Shown here: one piece after another, positions 22,440 to 34,116 of the stretch | How the letters are laid out: every line of letters begins with the position of its first letter | How positions within the stretch are numbered: position 1 is the stretch's first letter | Source: Schistosoma haematobium | Lineage: Eukaryota > Platyhelminthes > Trematoda > Strigeidida > Schistosomatidae | Direction: 5' to 3' | Length of the DNA stretch: 64,000 nt | NCBI RefSeq assembly: GCF_000699445.3 | Contig: NC_067196.1 | Location: 84,806,364-84,870,363 of the forward strand | The notes under the pieces: generated by a model | The model's input: only the letters and a program-made list of their open reading frames with translations | The model's database searches: none | What the model was told of the DNA's origin: nothing | Translations under genes and position numbers: made by a program

Positions 22440-22733
22440 TCACGTCGGGCCTACCAATCGAAGTGTCACGGATGTTTGGGACTTGACAACGTTGTTGTCT
22501 GTAACACATTTACAATCGAGGATTCCAAACCCAGCCGAACCAGAAACCAGTATTGAAACAGTTCGAAGATATATTTGGAAGATGGTCGATATATCGAGAA
22601 GAATGTGGACTAAGCTGACTAGTTGTTGTAAGAGTTGCATAGCATGGCGTATCCAATGGTGATCTGGTGTGGATTCTTGATCGAGTGCATTCAGATAGGG
22701 TACTTTCAGTAAAACTAACGAGGTAGGCATCAA
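22440..22733 (-). other. Open frame of unknown status
   Basis: A 97-codon minus-strand frame (VPYLNALDQ, HHWIRHAMQLLQQLVSL, GSAGFGILDCKCVTD). It lies upstream of the ATG at 22320, and no family is recognised. An overlapping plus-strand frame of similar length (22309-22662) makes a chance ORF quite possible. Confidence 0.2.
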
Positions 22734-22746
22734 TATTGAAGACTTA

Positions 22747-22800
22747 TTTAACGGTTTGAATTATTTCTTCCGATTAACGTTTTTTAGTGAGTTAGCTTTA
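22747..22800 (+). mobile_element. RTE family B leader fragment
   Basis: GGTTTGAATTATTTCTTCCG and TTTTTTAGTGAGTTAG match the leader block at 75-203. Confidence 0.6.
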
Positions 22801-22849
22801 TTATGTTAATTCTTCGTTATATAATGAATACAAAGACTTTAAGACATTT

Positions 22850-23110
22850 TCCTGCACGCTTTATTACATAACACGAGAATGAGGTATCTCTGGACGCTGC
22901 TACTCAAAATAAATAAACATTTCATCATTCAGTATAGTGAATGAAATGCCCAAACAAAGTAAGGTAGTAAATAACTATTCTATCTATAACGTTTTAATCA
23001 CAATAACAGGTTGTCAGTTAACTCTTAACGACCTAACTTAGGCCACTTCATCAGATCCCTACAGAATAAACTTCTGTGAAAATGTTGCTTCAATAAATTT
23101 AAAAATAAGA
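22850..23110 (-). mobile_element. Possible Penelope-like pLTR relic with hammerhead-like motif
   Basis: The minus strand has CTGATGA at 23054-23048, then GGCC-TAAGTTA-GGTC forming a plausible stem II, but GTTAAGAG in place of GAAAC. There is no attached ORF. Called only because the order matches the relics at 9316 and 49913. Confidence 0.3.
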
Positions 23111-24984
23111 ATATCAGTTCATTGTTTGTAAATAATGATCTAACCTTGCGGACAGTTTAAAGTAATCAATCGTTTTTACGAATTTTGATAGATCAATTGG
23201 AAGACGGAGTTGATTTGAAAAACGTGTTGTGTTTGCGTCATACATTTCGAACACTCTGGTCATATCTATACTTGTTAGATTCATTTTAGAAGAAAATTAA
23301 TATCGGTCAATTAAGTAAGAACTTAAATAAACACTAGGCGATAATTGTAAATAACTAAAGGAAAGAATTAATGTAATATGGGAAGAATAGAGAACTGTTA
23401 CATTACCGTAGGGCATTGAACGACTTAAAGATTATCAAAGTAAATTCAAGGTTACGACAAATTGTTTCTGTGCGCATAAAGAGAATTAAGTTTGTGAATA
23501 GATAAGGCTTCTATAAACCTAAGTATTTGTTCTTAACAATTTTTATGTAACTTTTCGAAAGCTGTGTTGATATCTGTTCTATGGCATGTTTCAGTTATTG
23601 TTTTATTACTGATGAACATTGCTTTTTTTCTTACGTTAATTGGAGAACTAACTGATTCTGAAGTCATTTAAGTACCTGTTCTATAACCATTGTTTGAGTT
23701 GTTCAATTACTTCTCCTTTATTATCTCATATAGAATCTGCCTAACTTATACCATTTTTCGGAAACTTGAACCAGAATGTAAAATATATCTTTATCAATTT
23801 ACATTTTGGTATAGTGAATATATCAAACTACTTCATTAACAGAGCCAAAAGAGCATTTAATAAGACATAATAGATGATGGAAAGAATTTCGAAATGATGG
23901 TGAGGAAAAGTGGAAAAAAAGTCCCAATTCACTTTCATGTGTGCTCAATTTTAACTTATTCGTATAGCTGTTTAGATGATTGTGATAATTAGAAGTATTT
24001 GAATGATAGTATGAACCAAGAATCCCAGAAATAACGTAATCGGATCAAGAAGTACAAGATAACCACAAACGAATGTACTGTATTTATAATTCGAAATCAA
24101 GCATTCAACAAGTACAAAGGAATCATTAGTTCATTCAAACACCACACTGATTATAAAAGATATTTCTAATGGATTAATGTAACTAAAACTGATGAAATAT
24201 TCTAAAATTAAGATTGAATTTCATACAGGTTAATACTTATAAACATGTTAAGAAAGTTCTCTTTATGTAGTCAACCCAGTCCTGTTTATAAGAGCAAATC
24301 ATTTTATAATAAAATTATTCTACACTATTTCAATTTCACTTTCAATTTTCATTCTTATCAGTTGAATCGCTAAACATAAGAAATATGAAGATTATTCCAA
24401 TCAAAGGGTTTATGTTGAAACTCAAGATATATTGTTGAAATGAAGTATTATGATAGGAAATATGTATGATAACATTGTAAAGAATATAATAAAACAATAA
24501 TGTGAGTTAAGAATTTACTAATGATACGAGATAATTTCATAATAAATATTGAAAGCAGTCAACATTAACTTATTATGAACAAGTGTGTATATGCAAAATA
24601 TTTTAGAAATCCAAAGCCTAGATTAAGAGAATTATGTTATGAATGATTTGCTAGTAATATATGTCACATTTCACTAAGAAGATGAACGGAATTGAGAGCT
24701 AGAAGAGAATTAGTAAGTGGTCACATGATATAGGTGACAAGTTAATACTTATTCATCGTGACCTTGACAACTGTGAAGTGTTCAGTTAGTGATATTGCTT
24801 AATAGATTTGTTTGAAGTTTAGCTAAAATCTTTGCTATTTGTAATTAATTAACTCATAGAAAGAAAGCTATTACATTTTTTGTCAACATAATTAATACAA
24901 TAATGAAATTAGTCTAGTTCATATACATTCCTATTAATAAGTTGAAATTCTTGAAAACGTAACTGTAGGTTTAAACACTAATCA
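23111..24984. other. AT-rich, no feature seen
   Basis: No coding frame, known repeat or tRNA-like motif found. Confidence 0.6.
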
Positions 24985-25165
24985 TGTGTTTCTCCTTGAA
25001 AAAGCTTGGACCAGATTGCCAGGTAAAACGTTGAATTTACTTCAAATTCCTTCTCTTAGATTTTATAAAGACATTCTTTCTTTTTAATGTTTGACATCAA
25101 CTCGGCGCCTAAACACTGTGAAACTATTCTATCAAATTTTAGACGAAAGTTCTTATATATTATTC
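24985..25165 (-). mobile_element. Penelope-like element terminal block (fragment)
   Basis: Reverse complement of the block at 10830-10995 (shared AAGCTTGGACCAGATTGCCA, ATCAACTCGGCGCC, TTTTAGACGAAAGTTCTTA). No coding part is attached. Confidence 0.75.
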
Positions 25166-25354
25166 TACAACTAATCATGTCTATTATAGTTAACTGTGAA
25201 TGAATTATACAAAATTAAATACATACAACAGGTTCGTTGAAGACTTGACAAGTTAGCAGCTATTTGAGAGAGGATACGAAGAGTTAACGGTAGTAAACAT
25301 ATTATATAAGCGATAAGTCATGTATGATGTTCATTTTCACCGGAAAAAAATTAT

Positions 25355-26215
25355 AGGAGGAGACTCAAACTAAATCTTATCTTTTTCTTCAAACTACTTC
25401 ATAAACTATCGTTTACATCCGATCACGCGATTCAATATGCAGAAACCTCTCATTATGACATCCGTAATTCCTTATCACTAGTGAAACAAACTCATTCTAA
25501 ATCATCTCTTTATATGAATTACTTCACCTGTAAATTTTCTAGACTCTGGAATAACCTACCACAATCTACCCGTACGATAAAATCACTCCCATTATTTGTT
25601 CGCTGCATCGATGCATACTGCTCCTCTGAAAATGCATTGAATGGTATAGCGCCTTTAAGTGTATCTCATTCCACAAGTGATATTTTAGGAACCTTAAATG
25701 TTTAGCCATCTTTATTAGTGAATTCCCTTAGTAAAACCACCCACTTGCTGTCAATATGTTAACACCGCCCCTAGCAACTTTAACTAATTTGAATAACATA
25801 AACAGCATATCACTGTGTCACATGACACACGCATTTAGGTACACCTGATTGATATATTTTGGTAATTACTTTTTGGTTGTTCCGTGCTCTCTGTTTTCGT
25901 TTTAATTTCTCTAGTTGTAGATAATTATCATTATTTCGATCTGGCACACGAATTGACCTTAATTACACCGTTCATAAATCAACAGGCTGTCCATTTAAGA
26001 AATATTAAAAACTCCCGGCTGATGCACTGGATCGCTGTAATACATGTACTACCTAGTCAATTACTGAACTAGTAAACTTAAAACTTTCTTTTATCACATG
26101 TTTGTTCTGCACGTCTGATGTTATTATTTATATCAAATTGATCATGCCTGTAAACTGGCGTGAATTCTGTAATCATTATTTTCCAGAATATAAAATTATT
26201 ATTATTATTATTAAA
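25355..26215 (+). mobile_element. CR1-like LINE 3' end
   Basis: Plus-strand frame to 25705 encodes the usual LINE C-terminal pattern (LNLIFFFKLLHKLSF, SLYMNYFTCKFSRLWNNLPQ, SLPLFVRCIDAY). A 3' UTR follows, ending in TAAAATTATTATTATTATT at about 26195-26212, the short ATT tail typical of this LINE group. RT and endonuclease are absent (5' truncation). Confidence 0.75.
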
Positions 26216-26234
26216 CAAGTAGTTTTTCGACTAC

Positions 26235-26489
26235 TGTAGCGAACAGAACACGAGTGGGGACAATCGAACCATATTTAGCATAAAATTACAGTTACATGGT
26301 AAAATAGAGAAACCATACTATAATAATTTGCAAAATGTTCGATAACTTCGTTGCTCTTGCATTTCTATACTAATTGCTTTCTATTCCCGCTCTTCCTTTC
26401 TTGATCTTCCGCCATCTTCTGCTGCCAGACATTACATTTCTGACTCGCGTTATATACTACTTATATCAACATAAGTAGCACGCACCACA
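26235..26489 (-). mobile_element. Solo LTR-like element (family L), copy 1, TSD CTAC
   Basis: On the minus strand it runs TGTGGTGCGTGC ... GTTCGCTACA, with CTAC flanking both sides (26231-26234 and 26490-26493). It carries the family hairpin ACTTATGTTGATATAAGT near its start. No internal coding region is present. Confidence 0.75.
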
Positions 26490-26954
26490 CTACTAATGGG
26501 ATAATTTATAATTTAGATGAAGTTATGAAAAGTACAAATGTTAACAAAATAATTTCTCAATTAATTCTTATTTAATCATCTCTACAGGATCATGATATCA
26601 ATATGAATAATTCATTTGAAAGTTAATTTGGAAATACATTATGCAGCAAAACTGTCAAATGTCATTACGTATGATGAAATATCAGACTGTAATTATAGAC
26701 AAGATATGATTCGTAGATATTTGTATATCATTTAATTATATTGAATGTATGAAAGTGTGGTGTTCGGTATTCCATATAATCCTTAAACTTCGTATACAGT
26801 TCGTCTTGATAACCGTCACTAGATAACGCCCCAACGGTATATTAATCAGAAGGCAAATACGAAGTGTTGATTACGTTTATTATGGGACCACACAGATATC
26901 CAAAATTACAGGTGCGTTGAACAAGCATGAAAGAGTTGTGCCGAAAGGCAAGCA

Positions 26955-27125
26955 GGCGGTTTTTGTGAATATTATAGTAATTTCATTAGTTGAGATCATG
27001 AGTCAATTGAATACGCAGTGTTGAGGAGTCCCACAAAGAGATGAAACGGTCGTCTAGTGATTCCAGGTTTTTCATGATGATCTAGCTTCAACTGACTCAT
27101 TATTTCAACTAATAAAAGTGTAATA
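26955..27125. mobile_element. Hammerhead SINE head-to-head pair (3' parts)
   Basis: A minus-oriented SINE 3' end (26955-27019, through GTTGAGATCATGAGTCAATTG) meets a plus-oriented copy (27016-27125) that starts at the hammerhead (TTGAGGA 27021-27027, GAAAC 27043-27047) and runs to the 3' body. The core C-to-T change and poor stem II suggest an inactive ribozyme. Confidence 0.75.
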
Positions 27126-27228
27126 ATCAATTTAGAAAACTTTTCTAAGAACGTTTTTTTGACGATAACAAAAATATTTGGGGTAAATTTGTAGTCTTAT
27201 ATCATTTACAACGACATTTAAGTCTATA

Positions 27229-27509
27229 TGTGGTGTGTGCTGCTTATATTGACATAAGTAGTAGATGATGTTAGTCGTGAACAGAATGTCTGGCAGCAGA
27301 GAGGCAAGAGGATCGAGCAGTAAAGAATGGAAATAGGATGCAAGTTGTATGACAATGCAAGAACAATGAAGTCTGAGTCATTTTGACACAATTGATGGAC
27401 ACTTTGCAAATTAAGCATTTACTTTATGATTGTTAAATTTTATTAATAAGTCCTGTAATTTTGTGTTAAATACATTCGATTGTCCTCACTGGTGTTCTTG
27501 TTCACCACA
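27229..27509 (+). mobile_element. Solo LTR-like element (family L), copy 2, TSD TATA
   Basis: It starts TGTGGTGTGTGC and ends TTCACCACA, so its 7-bp ends are inverted (TGTGGTG / CACCACA). TATA flanks at 27225-27228 and 27510-27513. It has the family hairpin CTTATATTGACATAAG and the shared tail ATTCGATTGTCCTCACTGGT. Confidence 0.8.
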
Positions 27510-27579
27510 TATATATATAACAAAAATCGACTGATTACAATGCAGATTCAATATCCAACATTTACTATATAAAAACTCC

Positions 27580-27716
27580 GCCTGGAGCCCCCTGGGGTTG
27601 CTGCCGGTCCCAAACCTGGATAAAGGAGGAAGGTTGGGCATAGTGTTATCGACCCAATCCCGTAGAAAACTAACTCGCTAAAAAATTGCTAACCAGAAAA
27701 AATAATTCAAACCATT
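27580..27716 (-). mobile_element. RTE family B leader block alone
   Basis: Minus strand reads GGTTTGAATTATTTTTTCTG ... TAGCGAGTTAG ... GGGACCGGCAGCAACCCC ... CTCCAGGCGGAGTTT. It is the best-preserved leader copy and has no RT attached. Its end, GGCGGAGTT, is close to where the two chimeric copies switch to RT sequence. Confidence 0.65.
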
Positions 27717-27899
27717 TAAATTCTGTCTTAGAATTTAGAAGATCTTCATTTAGAAGAGTTATAACACCTCATAGTGAAATCCAAATTCTTTCAAAAGTCA
27801 CAAGGCTAATGCCCTTCCTGACATGAAATGCTCGTACAATAAAGGATACCGGGAGAGTCATCCAATTTACTGTATATACTACATAAAACAAATCAAAAT

Positions 27900-28664
27900 G
27901 ACAAAAGACAATTACTTCATAGCATAATGAATATATCCGATTACTTTTTCAAATAATGATTCATTTCATTCAAGGGAACAATCTAATAACCAACCATAAC
28001 ATTTCGATAGATTAGTTTAAAAATAAACTTAACTGATTAGTGAACAACTTACTTAACTATATATCTATATATTGACTATTATTCATCTATACACTTAATT
28101 ATGATATTGTCTGTCTACCCATCTATATCTACCCATGGATACATTGAACATATCCAATCAAATAACTATCATAAAATGACATAAAACCAGTAATCAGTAT
28201 CGGTGTACTACTATACTCCTTTTATTGTATGACTTTATATTCCCTTTTTTGTTTTTTAAAAAAAATTCTCACATTCGTCTATGAGTACATACACACACAC
28301 ACACATGAGAAAAATTTTTTGGTTTGTTTTGTTTTAATAAATTAGCCTATTTCAAAAGATTCGCCATTTAGAGCATGTGAAAGTTCATTAATTAATTAAT
28401 TAATCAATTATTGATTTATTGATTTATTAAAAAGGAGAAAAAAAATGTTTATTTCCAATGGAATATTAAATAATTAATTAATTAATTATCGATCAAATAA
28501 ATCATTACTCATATCCTATACATAATGAGAGTAAGTATTTATTGAATAATTTAATTGTTCATTTATTTATTATTTTTATCAAAAACTTATGAAATATGTT
28601 ACTTATATGTTACTTATATATAATAAGTAGTGAATTGAATAATTAACTTATTATTTATTTATTT
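27900..28664. other. AT-rich, simple repeats only
   Basis: Contains (AC)n at 28289-28306 and ATTA-rich stretches at 28388-28405 and 28470-28488. No gene seen. Confidence 0.6.
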
Positions 28665-29110
28665 AATTACGCCTGTTAACCGTCGTCGAGAAGCACAAAC
28701 CGCTCATCAGTATTCTTTATACAACTCTGTCCTGGATAATTCTTTCCAATTGTTATCCATCCTTTTCATATATGTTTTTATTTTTCGGGATGGCTTTTCT
28801 CTTTATCGTTTCCCTTCAAGATTTCAAGTTAGGACTTGTCTCGTGATGTAGTTTGATGATTTCTGTAATGTATATACCTTATCCACTTCCAATGTTTTTT
28901 CCTAATTTCCTTTTCAAATGGAAGCCGATTTATTCTCTCCTACAGAAAGATGATGCTGATGGTATCCAACCAATGAATGTTGAGTATCTGCATGTAGCTC
29001 TTCTAGAGTTATAAATAATCCAAAGCACAGGTACAAGAGGAGGGTTAGGTATGAGGTGTGCAACCCCATCTCGTAGAAAAAATCTTGCTTAAAAAAACGC
29101 CGACCACATT
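28665..29110 (-). mobile_element. RTE family B fragment, copy 2 (leader joined to RT C-terminus)
   Basis: Minus strand: leader block (GTTTTTTTAAGCAAGA, ATGGGGTTGCACACC, CTCTAGAAGAGCTACATG; about 29110-28990). It joins the RT C-terminal region, which is heavily mutated, ending at ACGCCTGTTA-complement near 28668. It has the same architecture as 75-640, with a different RT joining point. Confidence 0.7.
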
Positions 29111-29547
29111 AAACAAATAATAAACCTATGAACACACAAAATCAGTCATTCATTTAAATATAAGTTAATGTTAAAATAGATTCATATTAAAAACATATAC
29201 TAGTTGAAGAATGGCAGAAAATAATTAAATACTAAGTGATTATACTGTTGTAATTTAAGATTTATCCATATCAATTACACTCAAGTTTAAACAGAATAAA
29301 ACCCGAAGTGTTGAGGTTATAATCAAACAATGCTAGACACTTAGTTTGTAAATACTCACTAGTTGATAAGTATCTATAAAATATAAATAAATCACATATC
29401 AATGTATTTTAACAAAGGTTTATATGAGTCTTTCAACATTGTTTCACGTTTTAGTGTTAACAGTGTAGTGTCGGTTAGTATGTTAAGCCTATATAACTTA
29501 TTCTAGCTTCTGAATAGGTCAATTTATCCATTGTTCTTGAGTCACGT

Positions 29548-29925
29548 TTCGACTTTGTTAATTATTCACTTGTCAATTCTGACTGCTTTTATATGAGTGT
29601 AAATGTGTGTACACTTCTTATCCTATTTATCACATATCTGTAACCTACTTTTATCTGGCTATAAATAATGATTTACTCTTGGTTAGATGGAGTTGACTAA
29701 CATGCCTTCTCCACCGCGCGTCATTTCACTTTGCTCTCTTCTATTCGCTTCATCACTCTCATCTCCTGTCTAGATCAATGAGTGTACAAAATATATGTAT
29801 TCAAAAATCCATACTCGTATTTGACTTATTTAATTCCACTCGTTGAAATCATGAGTCAATTGAAGCTAGACCACCCATACGATTTAAGTCGATGAATTAT
29901 ATGAGGATAGCCAACATGTGTATTT
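29548..29925 (+). repeat. Dispersed repeat D, copy 1 (LTR-like)
   Basis: Near-identical to 49484-49830 (TGACTGCTTTTATATGAGTG, CTGGCTATAAATAATGATTT, CTCCACCGCGCGTCATTTCA). A TATA-like CTATAAATAA and a downstream CAAAATATATG suggest an LTR. A 33-bp hammerhead-SINE 3' piece (GTTGAAATCATGAGTCAATTG, 29846-29878) sits inside this copy and not in the other. Confidence 0.65.
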
Positions 29926-30163
29926 CGATAGCAATCATTCAATAACGATCATTTGTCTAAATTTTTTTTCTGATAAAATTTTAAAGTTTAACGCCATATA
30001 TAAACATTTATTTTGTAATATTGATGCATAATGAATTAATTATATGAAAGATCCAGGTATTACTTGAAAAACAGTTGATGATGAACTAATGAACTTTGTT
30101 TGAATACCATCGTCAAGATTTAGTTAGACAATAACTTATGAGAATTTTTAATGTATATATTGT

Positions 30164-30392
30164 TGTGGCGCGTGCTACTTATATTGACATAAGTAATATA
30201 TAACGCGAGTCAGGAATGTAATGTCAGGCAGCAGAAGATGGAGGAAGATCAAAAACAATGAAGTCCGAGACAATCATTGAACATTTTACAAATCAGGTAT
30301 TATAGTATGGTTTTTCTGTTTTACCAAAATAACTCTGTAATGTTGTGCTAAATATAATTCGGTTGTCCTCCCCTGTGTTCTCCTTCACTACA
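30164..30392 (+). mobile_element. Solo LTR-like element (family L), copy 3
   Basis: TGTGGCGCGTGCTACTTATATTGACATAAGT at the start (hairpin included) and TTCACTACA at the end. Flanks TTGT / TTAT give only an imperfect target duplication. Confidence 0.65.
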
Positions 30393-30869
30393 TTATATCT
30401 ACCTTATATCTTTTCTTCATTGTGTAGTGCACTAGTAAGCTAGGAAGACGGTTTATTCTTTATGATTTAAGATCCTTGGAATTTGACCCAATTTTTGTTT
30501 TCTCAAGTTCATAATAATCAGCTTATAGAACTGAAGATGACATGCAACAGCTCATTTTTTTCTTGTTAACAATGGTAGAGTATTTCAGCAACATGCTTTG
30601 CAAATTGCAACCAAATTTACTTAAGAAAATATAATTTCGATTTTACCTTCACTCTTTGAATAATTATCCCTCTACACTTTCATATTGGACAACAAGGTGT
30701 ACTCAATATTCTACAACTGGTCACTTTAATTACTTAAAAATAACTCCATTGAAATTTCTCAAATAAATGTTTGCACAACTTTATCTTCCAAAGAATTTAT
30801 TATTCTTCAACATATCATTCATCTTTCTACTTTCCATATATCTTGTTTAAATATATTTCAATCTGAAGG

Positions 30870-30929
30870 GGTTTTATGATGATTGTAGTAATTTCATTAG
30901 TTGAGATCATGAGTCAATTGAAGCTAGAC
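30870..30929 (-). mobile_element. Hammerhead SINE 3' end fragment
   Basis: AAGGGGTTTTATG ... GTTGAGATCATGAGTCAATT ... GCTAGACC, minus orientation; truncated before the ribozyme. Confidence 0.7.
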
Positions 30930-31149
30930 CAATTTCAATCTAATTAATTTCATAAATCTATATGTATCTGAGGGAAAACAATAATGAATTCATCTTATCT
31001 GGGGAAAAATCTGTTGTCATGATATTCTATAAATTCATAAGAAAGAATCGATCTTGGTAGTGATTTCAAGAATTACAATGATAGATAATTTTTCTATTAT
31101 TAAAATGTGATAACAACTATTTTGTCTTTTTTGAAAGTTCAGTTCAGCA

Positions 31150-31665
31150 ATTGGTTCCCTTTTAATAAGTTTGGATAATGTAACAAGAAGACGAAGATTA
31201 ACAGAACTATGCGATATGTATTAGCGCAATATATTTCGAACAATCTAACTATACATTATATACTTATTAAGAACATTTACATATAAAAATAGAAGGTTAA
31301 CTAGACTAGAAATCGAGGGTAAGAAGACATTAGGATAGTAAAGAAATAATATGGAGATAATTTGAAACTTCATCACTCTGGATAATATGCTAATATTACC
31401 AGTGTAGGTTTAAGGTGAGAACAAACTCTTCTTGAATACACAGAGGAGGTTTGAATGGCTAAGGCTTCAATAAACCTTAGTATATGCCCTTTAACACTTT
31501 TGTACAACACAATCTGTCTAGTTGACCTTTTAATTTTCATATAAAAATGTCTTAACAAGTATATGTGTGATCAGGTTGTTCATTATGTTATAGCTCAAAT
31601 ATATCATATAGTTCTGATTATCTTCGTCTTCTCATTGTAGATCAAAATTGATCAAAGGAACTAAT
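31150..31665 (-). mobile_element. Penelope-like element relic with inverted flanks
   Basis: Minus strand 31540-31370 encodes, with a frameshift, HILRFIEALAI then FKPPLCIQEEFVLTLNLHW, the C-terminal tail pattern seen after the GIY-YIG domain. Blocks AAGAAGACGAAGATTAACAG (31182-31201) and its inverted partner near 31625-31655 flank it, as in the copy at 44500-45645. Confidence 0.55.
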
Positions 31666-32104
31666 TGTTTCATAGTGTGTTACTTTTATTAAACACCTAA
31701 TTTCAGTCTCCCTTGTTCATTATCTATTAGCTTAAAGGAAACATTTCCAACACCCGAGATGGATGAACTTCACCGGTTATAATATCTTACTAGCTCATGG
31801 GACATTTTCAAACTAAGTGACTTATGCATTAAGGTGTCCAGTATTGGGATTAAATATGTATGGTATCCAGAAAAACACCTTGCTAATAGTCACTGTTTCA
31901 TAATGCGTATTAGGATAAAGTAAGAAATTACACCAAATATAAGATATTTACCAATACATATCCTACATACATTCATCTTACTAAATATCAAGTATTTCCA
32001 TGTTTCAATGAAATAAAAACGAATAAATTAGTTATATACATTCAAGGATCAAATATTTAACCTCATTCCATTCAAATGTAAAACGAAACTAGAACATTTT
32101 CTGC
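31666..32104. other. No feature seen
   Basis: AT-rich sequence without recognisable genes or repeats. Confidence 0.5.
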
Positions 32105-32106
32105 TG

Positions 32107-32585
32107 TCAGTCAGTCAGTCGGCTAAAACGTACGACCAGACACATATATGCATCGGTCCAAGTCGTCATACCTCATTAACACAACAAGATGGACACCGTA
32201 TTCATAAAAGTAGTTAATTCAGAGGTTGTAATACATAAAAGGAAGATTGCATATAAGAACATAGTACAGGAAGAAAGAACTAGTTCATAGAAAGAAAGAT
32301 ATGAAGCGGTTTTAATCTCTTAGTTTAAGGGAAGACAGAGAGTGTATACATCGACGCGATTGTGATCGATTGTGAGCCATGTCACCAAGAGTCTCCAACC
32401 ATTGGTTACGATAGTCACACGGACCCCAACCAAGTAGTCTGCATCTACCAATGTGGCTCAGGCTAGAAGTTAGTGACTTCAAGCACTGATGCCACGTTTT
32501 GGTTTGCCACCCCTAACTTTCTTCTAATCATCTCCAACACCGGTTAGCATTCCACGTCATGCAATGCTGTACTCATTTGACTACA
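32107..32585 (-). mobile_element. RTE-type LINE 3' fragment, family A relative, diverged
   Basis: It starts at the family A 3' terminus complement (GTCAGTCAGTCAGTCGGC). It includes GTGAGCCATGTCACCAAGAG and GGTTTGCCACCCCTAACTTT, aligning with the minus-strand copy at 52864 but with many substitutions. An older insertion. Confidence 0.7.
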
Positions 32586-33250
32586 ACTAATGTACCTTGT
32601 TCTATTAGAATAATAGATATTGAAAACAAGGTAATTGGCTGATTAATCGGTGAGACTATAAATTATGGACGACCTTTGAATGACTCTAGAGTGACCTTGA
32701 AAGTGTCCATCTAATAACCAAGACCAAATGAAGGTTATAAATCTGTGTGACGAATTACAATTATGATTTACAGTTGATGGTTAAGGTTAGAAATTAGATA
32801 TATGGTTTTCATCACGAACTGACATCAGACATAATACCAAAACTCTATTCAGCCAAATGGATGAGTGAATTTCGCGCGAAAATCCAAAACCTGTTATCTT
32901 ATACCTGATTATTTCGTTCATAAATTATAATTTCACCGAATAATCTTTCATTGTCGTACAGTTTTTGATAAATAATTCATCAAAAAAACTAGCGTTCATC
33001 TTGTAGATATATAACAAATTGACCTTGAATATCAACGGAATCTGAGCAATTATTTTTACAATTTGATGACATGAACCCAAAACAAAAAGTAAGATTCTGA
33101 CGTTCTTGAAAAAAAAGGTGAAAATCCAAACTGTGAATTTCAACATACAACCTTTAAACACTCATTACATAATTATTGTACCTTATTCTAATTAGGATAA
33201 AGGAGATTTGAAAATAAGGTGATTGTCGTACAATTTTTGATAAATAATTC
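32586..33250. other. No gene seen
   Basis: AT-rich. The segment ATTGTCGTACAATTTTTGATAAATAATTC occurs twice (about 32952-32980 and 33222-33250), a short local duplication that flanks the next LINE on its left side. Confidence 0.5.
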
Positions 33251-33259
33251 GTTAAAAAA

Positions 33260-34116
33260 CTTACTTACTTACTTACATACGCCTGTTACTTCTCATGAAA
33301 AAGCATAGACCGCTCACCAGCATTCTCCATCCAACCCTGTCCTGAGCAACCCTTTCCAGCTCCTCCCAGTTGTTATTCATCTTTTTCATATCTGCTTCTA
33401 TTTCTCGACGTAATGTGTTCTTTGGCCTTCCTCTTTTCCGCTTCCCTTCAGGATTCCAAGTTAGGGCTTGTCTCTTGATGTATGTAATATATGTCCTATC
33501 CATTTCCATCGTCTTTTCCTAATTTCTTCTTAAGCTAGAAGTTGGTTTGTTCTCTCCCACAGAAGAATGTTGCTGATGGTATACGGTCAATGGATGTTGA
33601 GTATCTTGCGTAGACAGCTATTTATAAATACTTGTAACTTCTTGATGGTGGTTGTTGTAGTTCTCCAAGTTTAAGCTCCGTACAGTAGAGCTGACTGTCT
33701 TGACGTTCGTATTGAAGATTCTAACTTTGATATTGGTTGAAAGTTGTTTTGAGTTCCATATGTTCTTGAATTGTAGGAATGTGACCCTTACTTTGCGAAT
33801 CCTCGCCTTTACGTCTGCATCTGAACCTCCTTGTTCATCGATGATGCTCCCAAGGTATGTGAAGGATTCTACATCTTCCAGAGTTTCGCCATCAAGAGTG
33901 ATTGGATTGCTGTTTTCCGTTTTGAATTTGAGGACCTTGGTTTTCCCTTTCTGTATGCTGAGGTCTACTGATGCAGAGACTGCTGCTACACTGGCTGTGT
34001 TTATCTGCATTTGTTCATGTGTATGCAATAGGAGGGCTAGGTCATCTGCGAAGTCCAAATCGTCTAATTGATTTTGAGCTGTCCATTGTATTCCATGTTT
34101 TCCTTCAGATGTCGAG
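33260..34116 (-). mobile_element. RTE-type LINE family B, copy 3, with target duplication
   Basis: Minus strand encodes an RT C-terminal half: LDDLDFADDLALLLHTHEQM (the FADD catalytic motif), GKTKVLKFKTENSNPITLDG, FTYLGSIIDEQGGSDADV, IWNSKQLS, then [19 protein letters not shown]. The 3' tail is (TAAG)n at 33260-33275. GTTAAAAAA flanks at 33251-33259 and 34117-34125. Frameshifts occur after LSTNIKV. It is nearly identical to 39165-39936 over their shared part. Confidence 0.85.

Noticed and set aside
24985..25040. Possible hammerhead in the Penelope terminal block (CTGGTCC ... GGAGAAACAC on minus)
   Set aside because: CTGANGA is absent; GAAAC alone with a hairpin is not enough.
28289..28306. 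CRISPR-like or satellite array in the AT-rich region
   Set aside because: Only simple dinucleotide and ATTA repeats; no spaced direct repeats.
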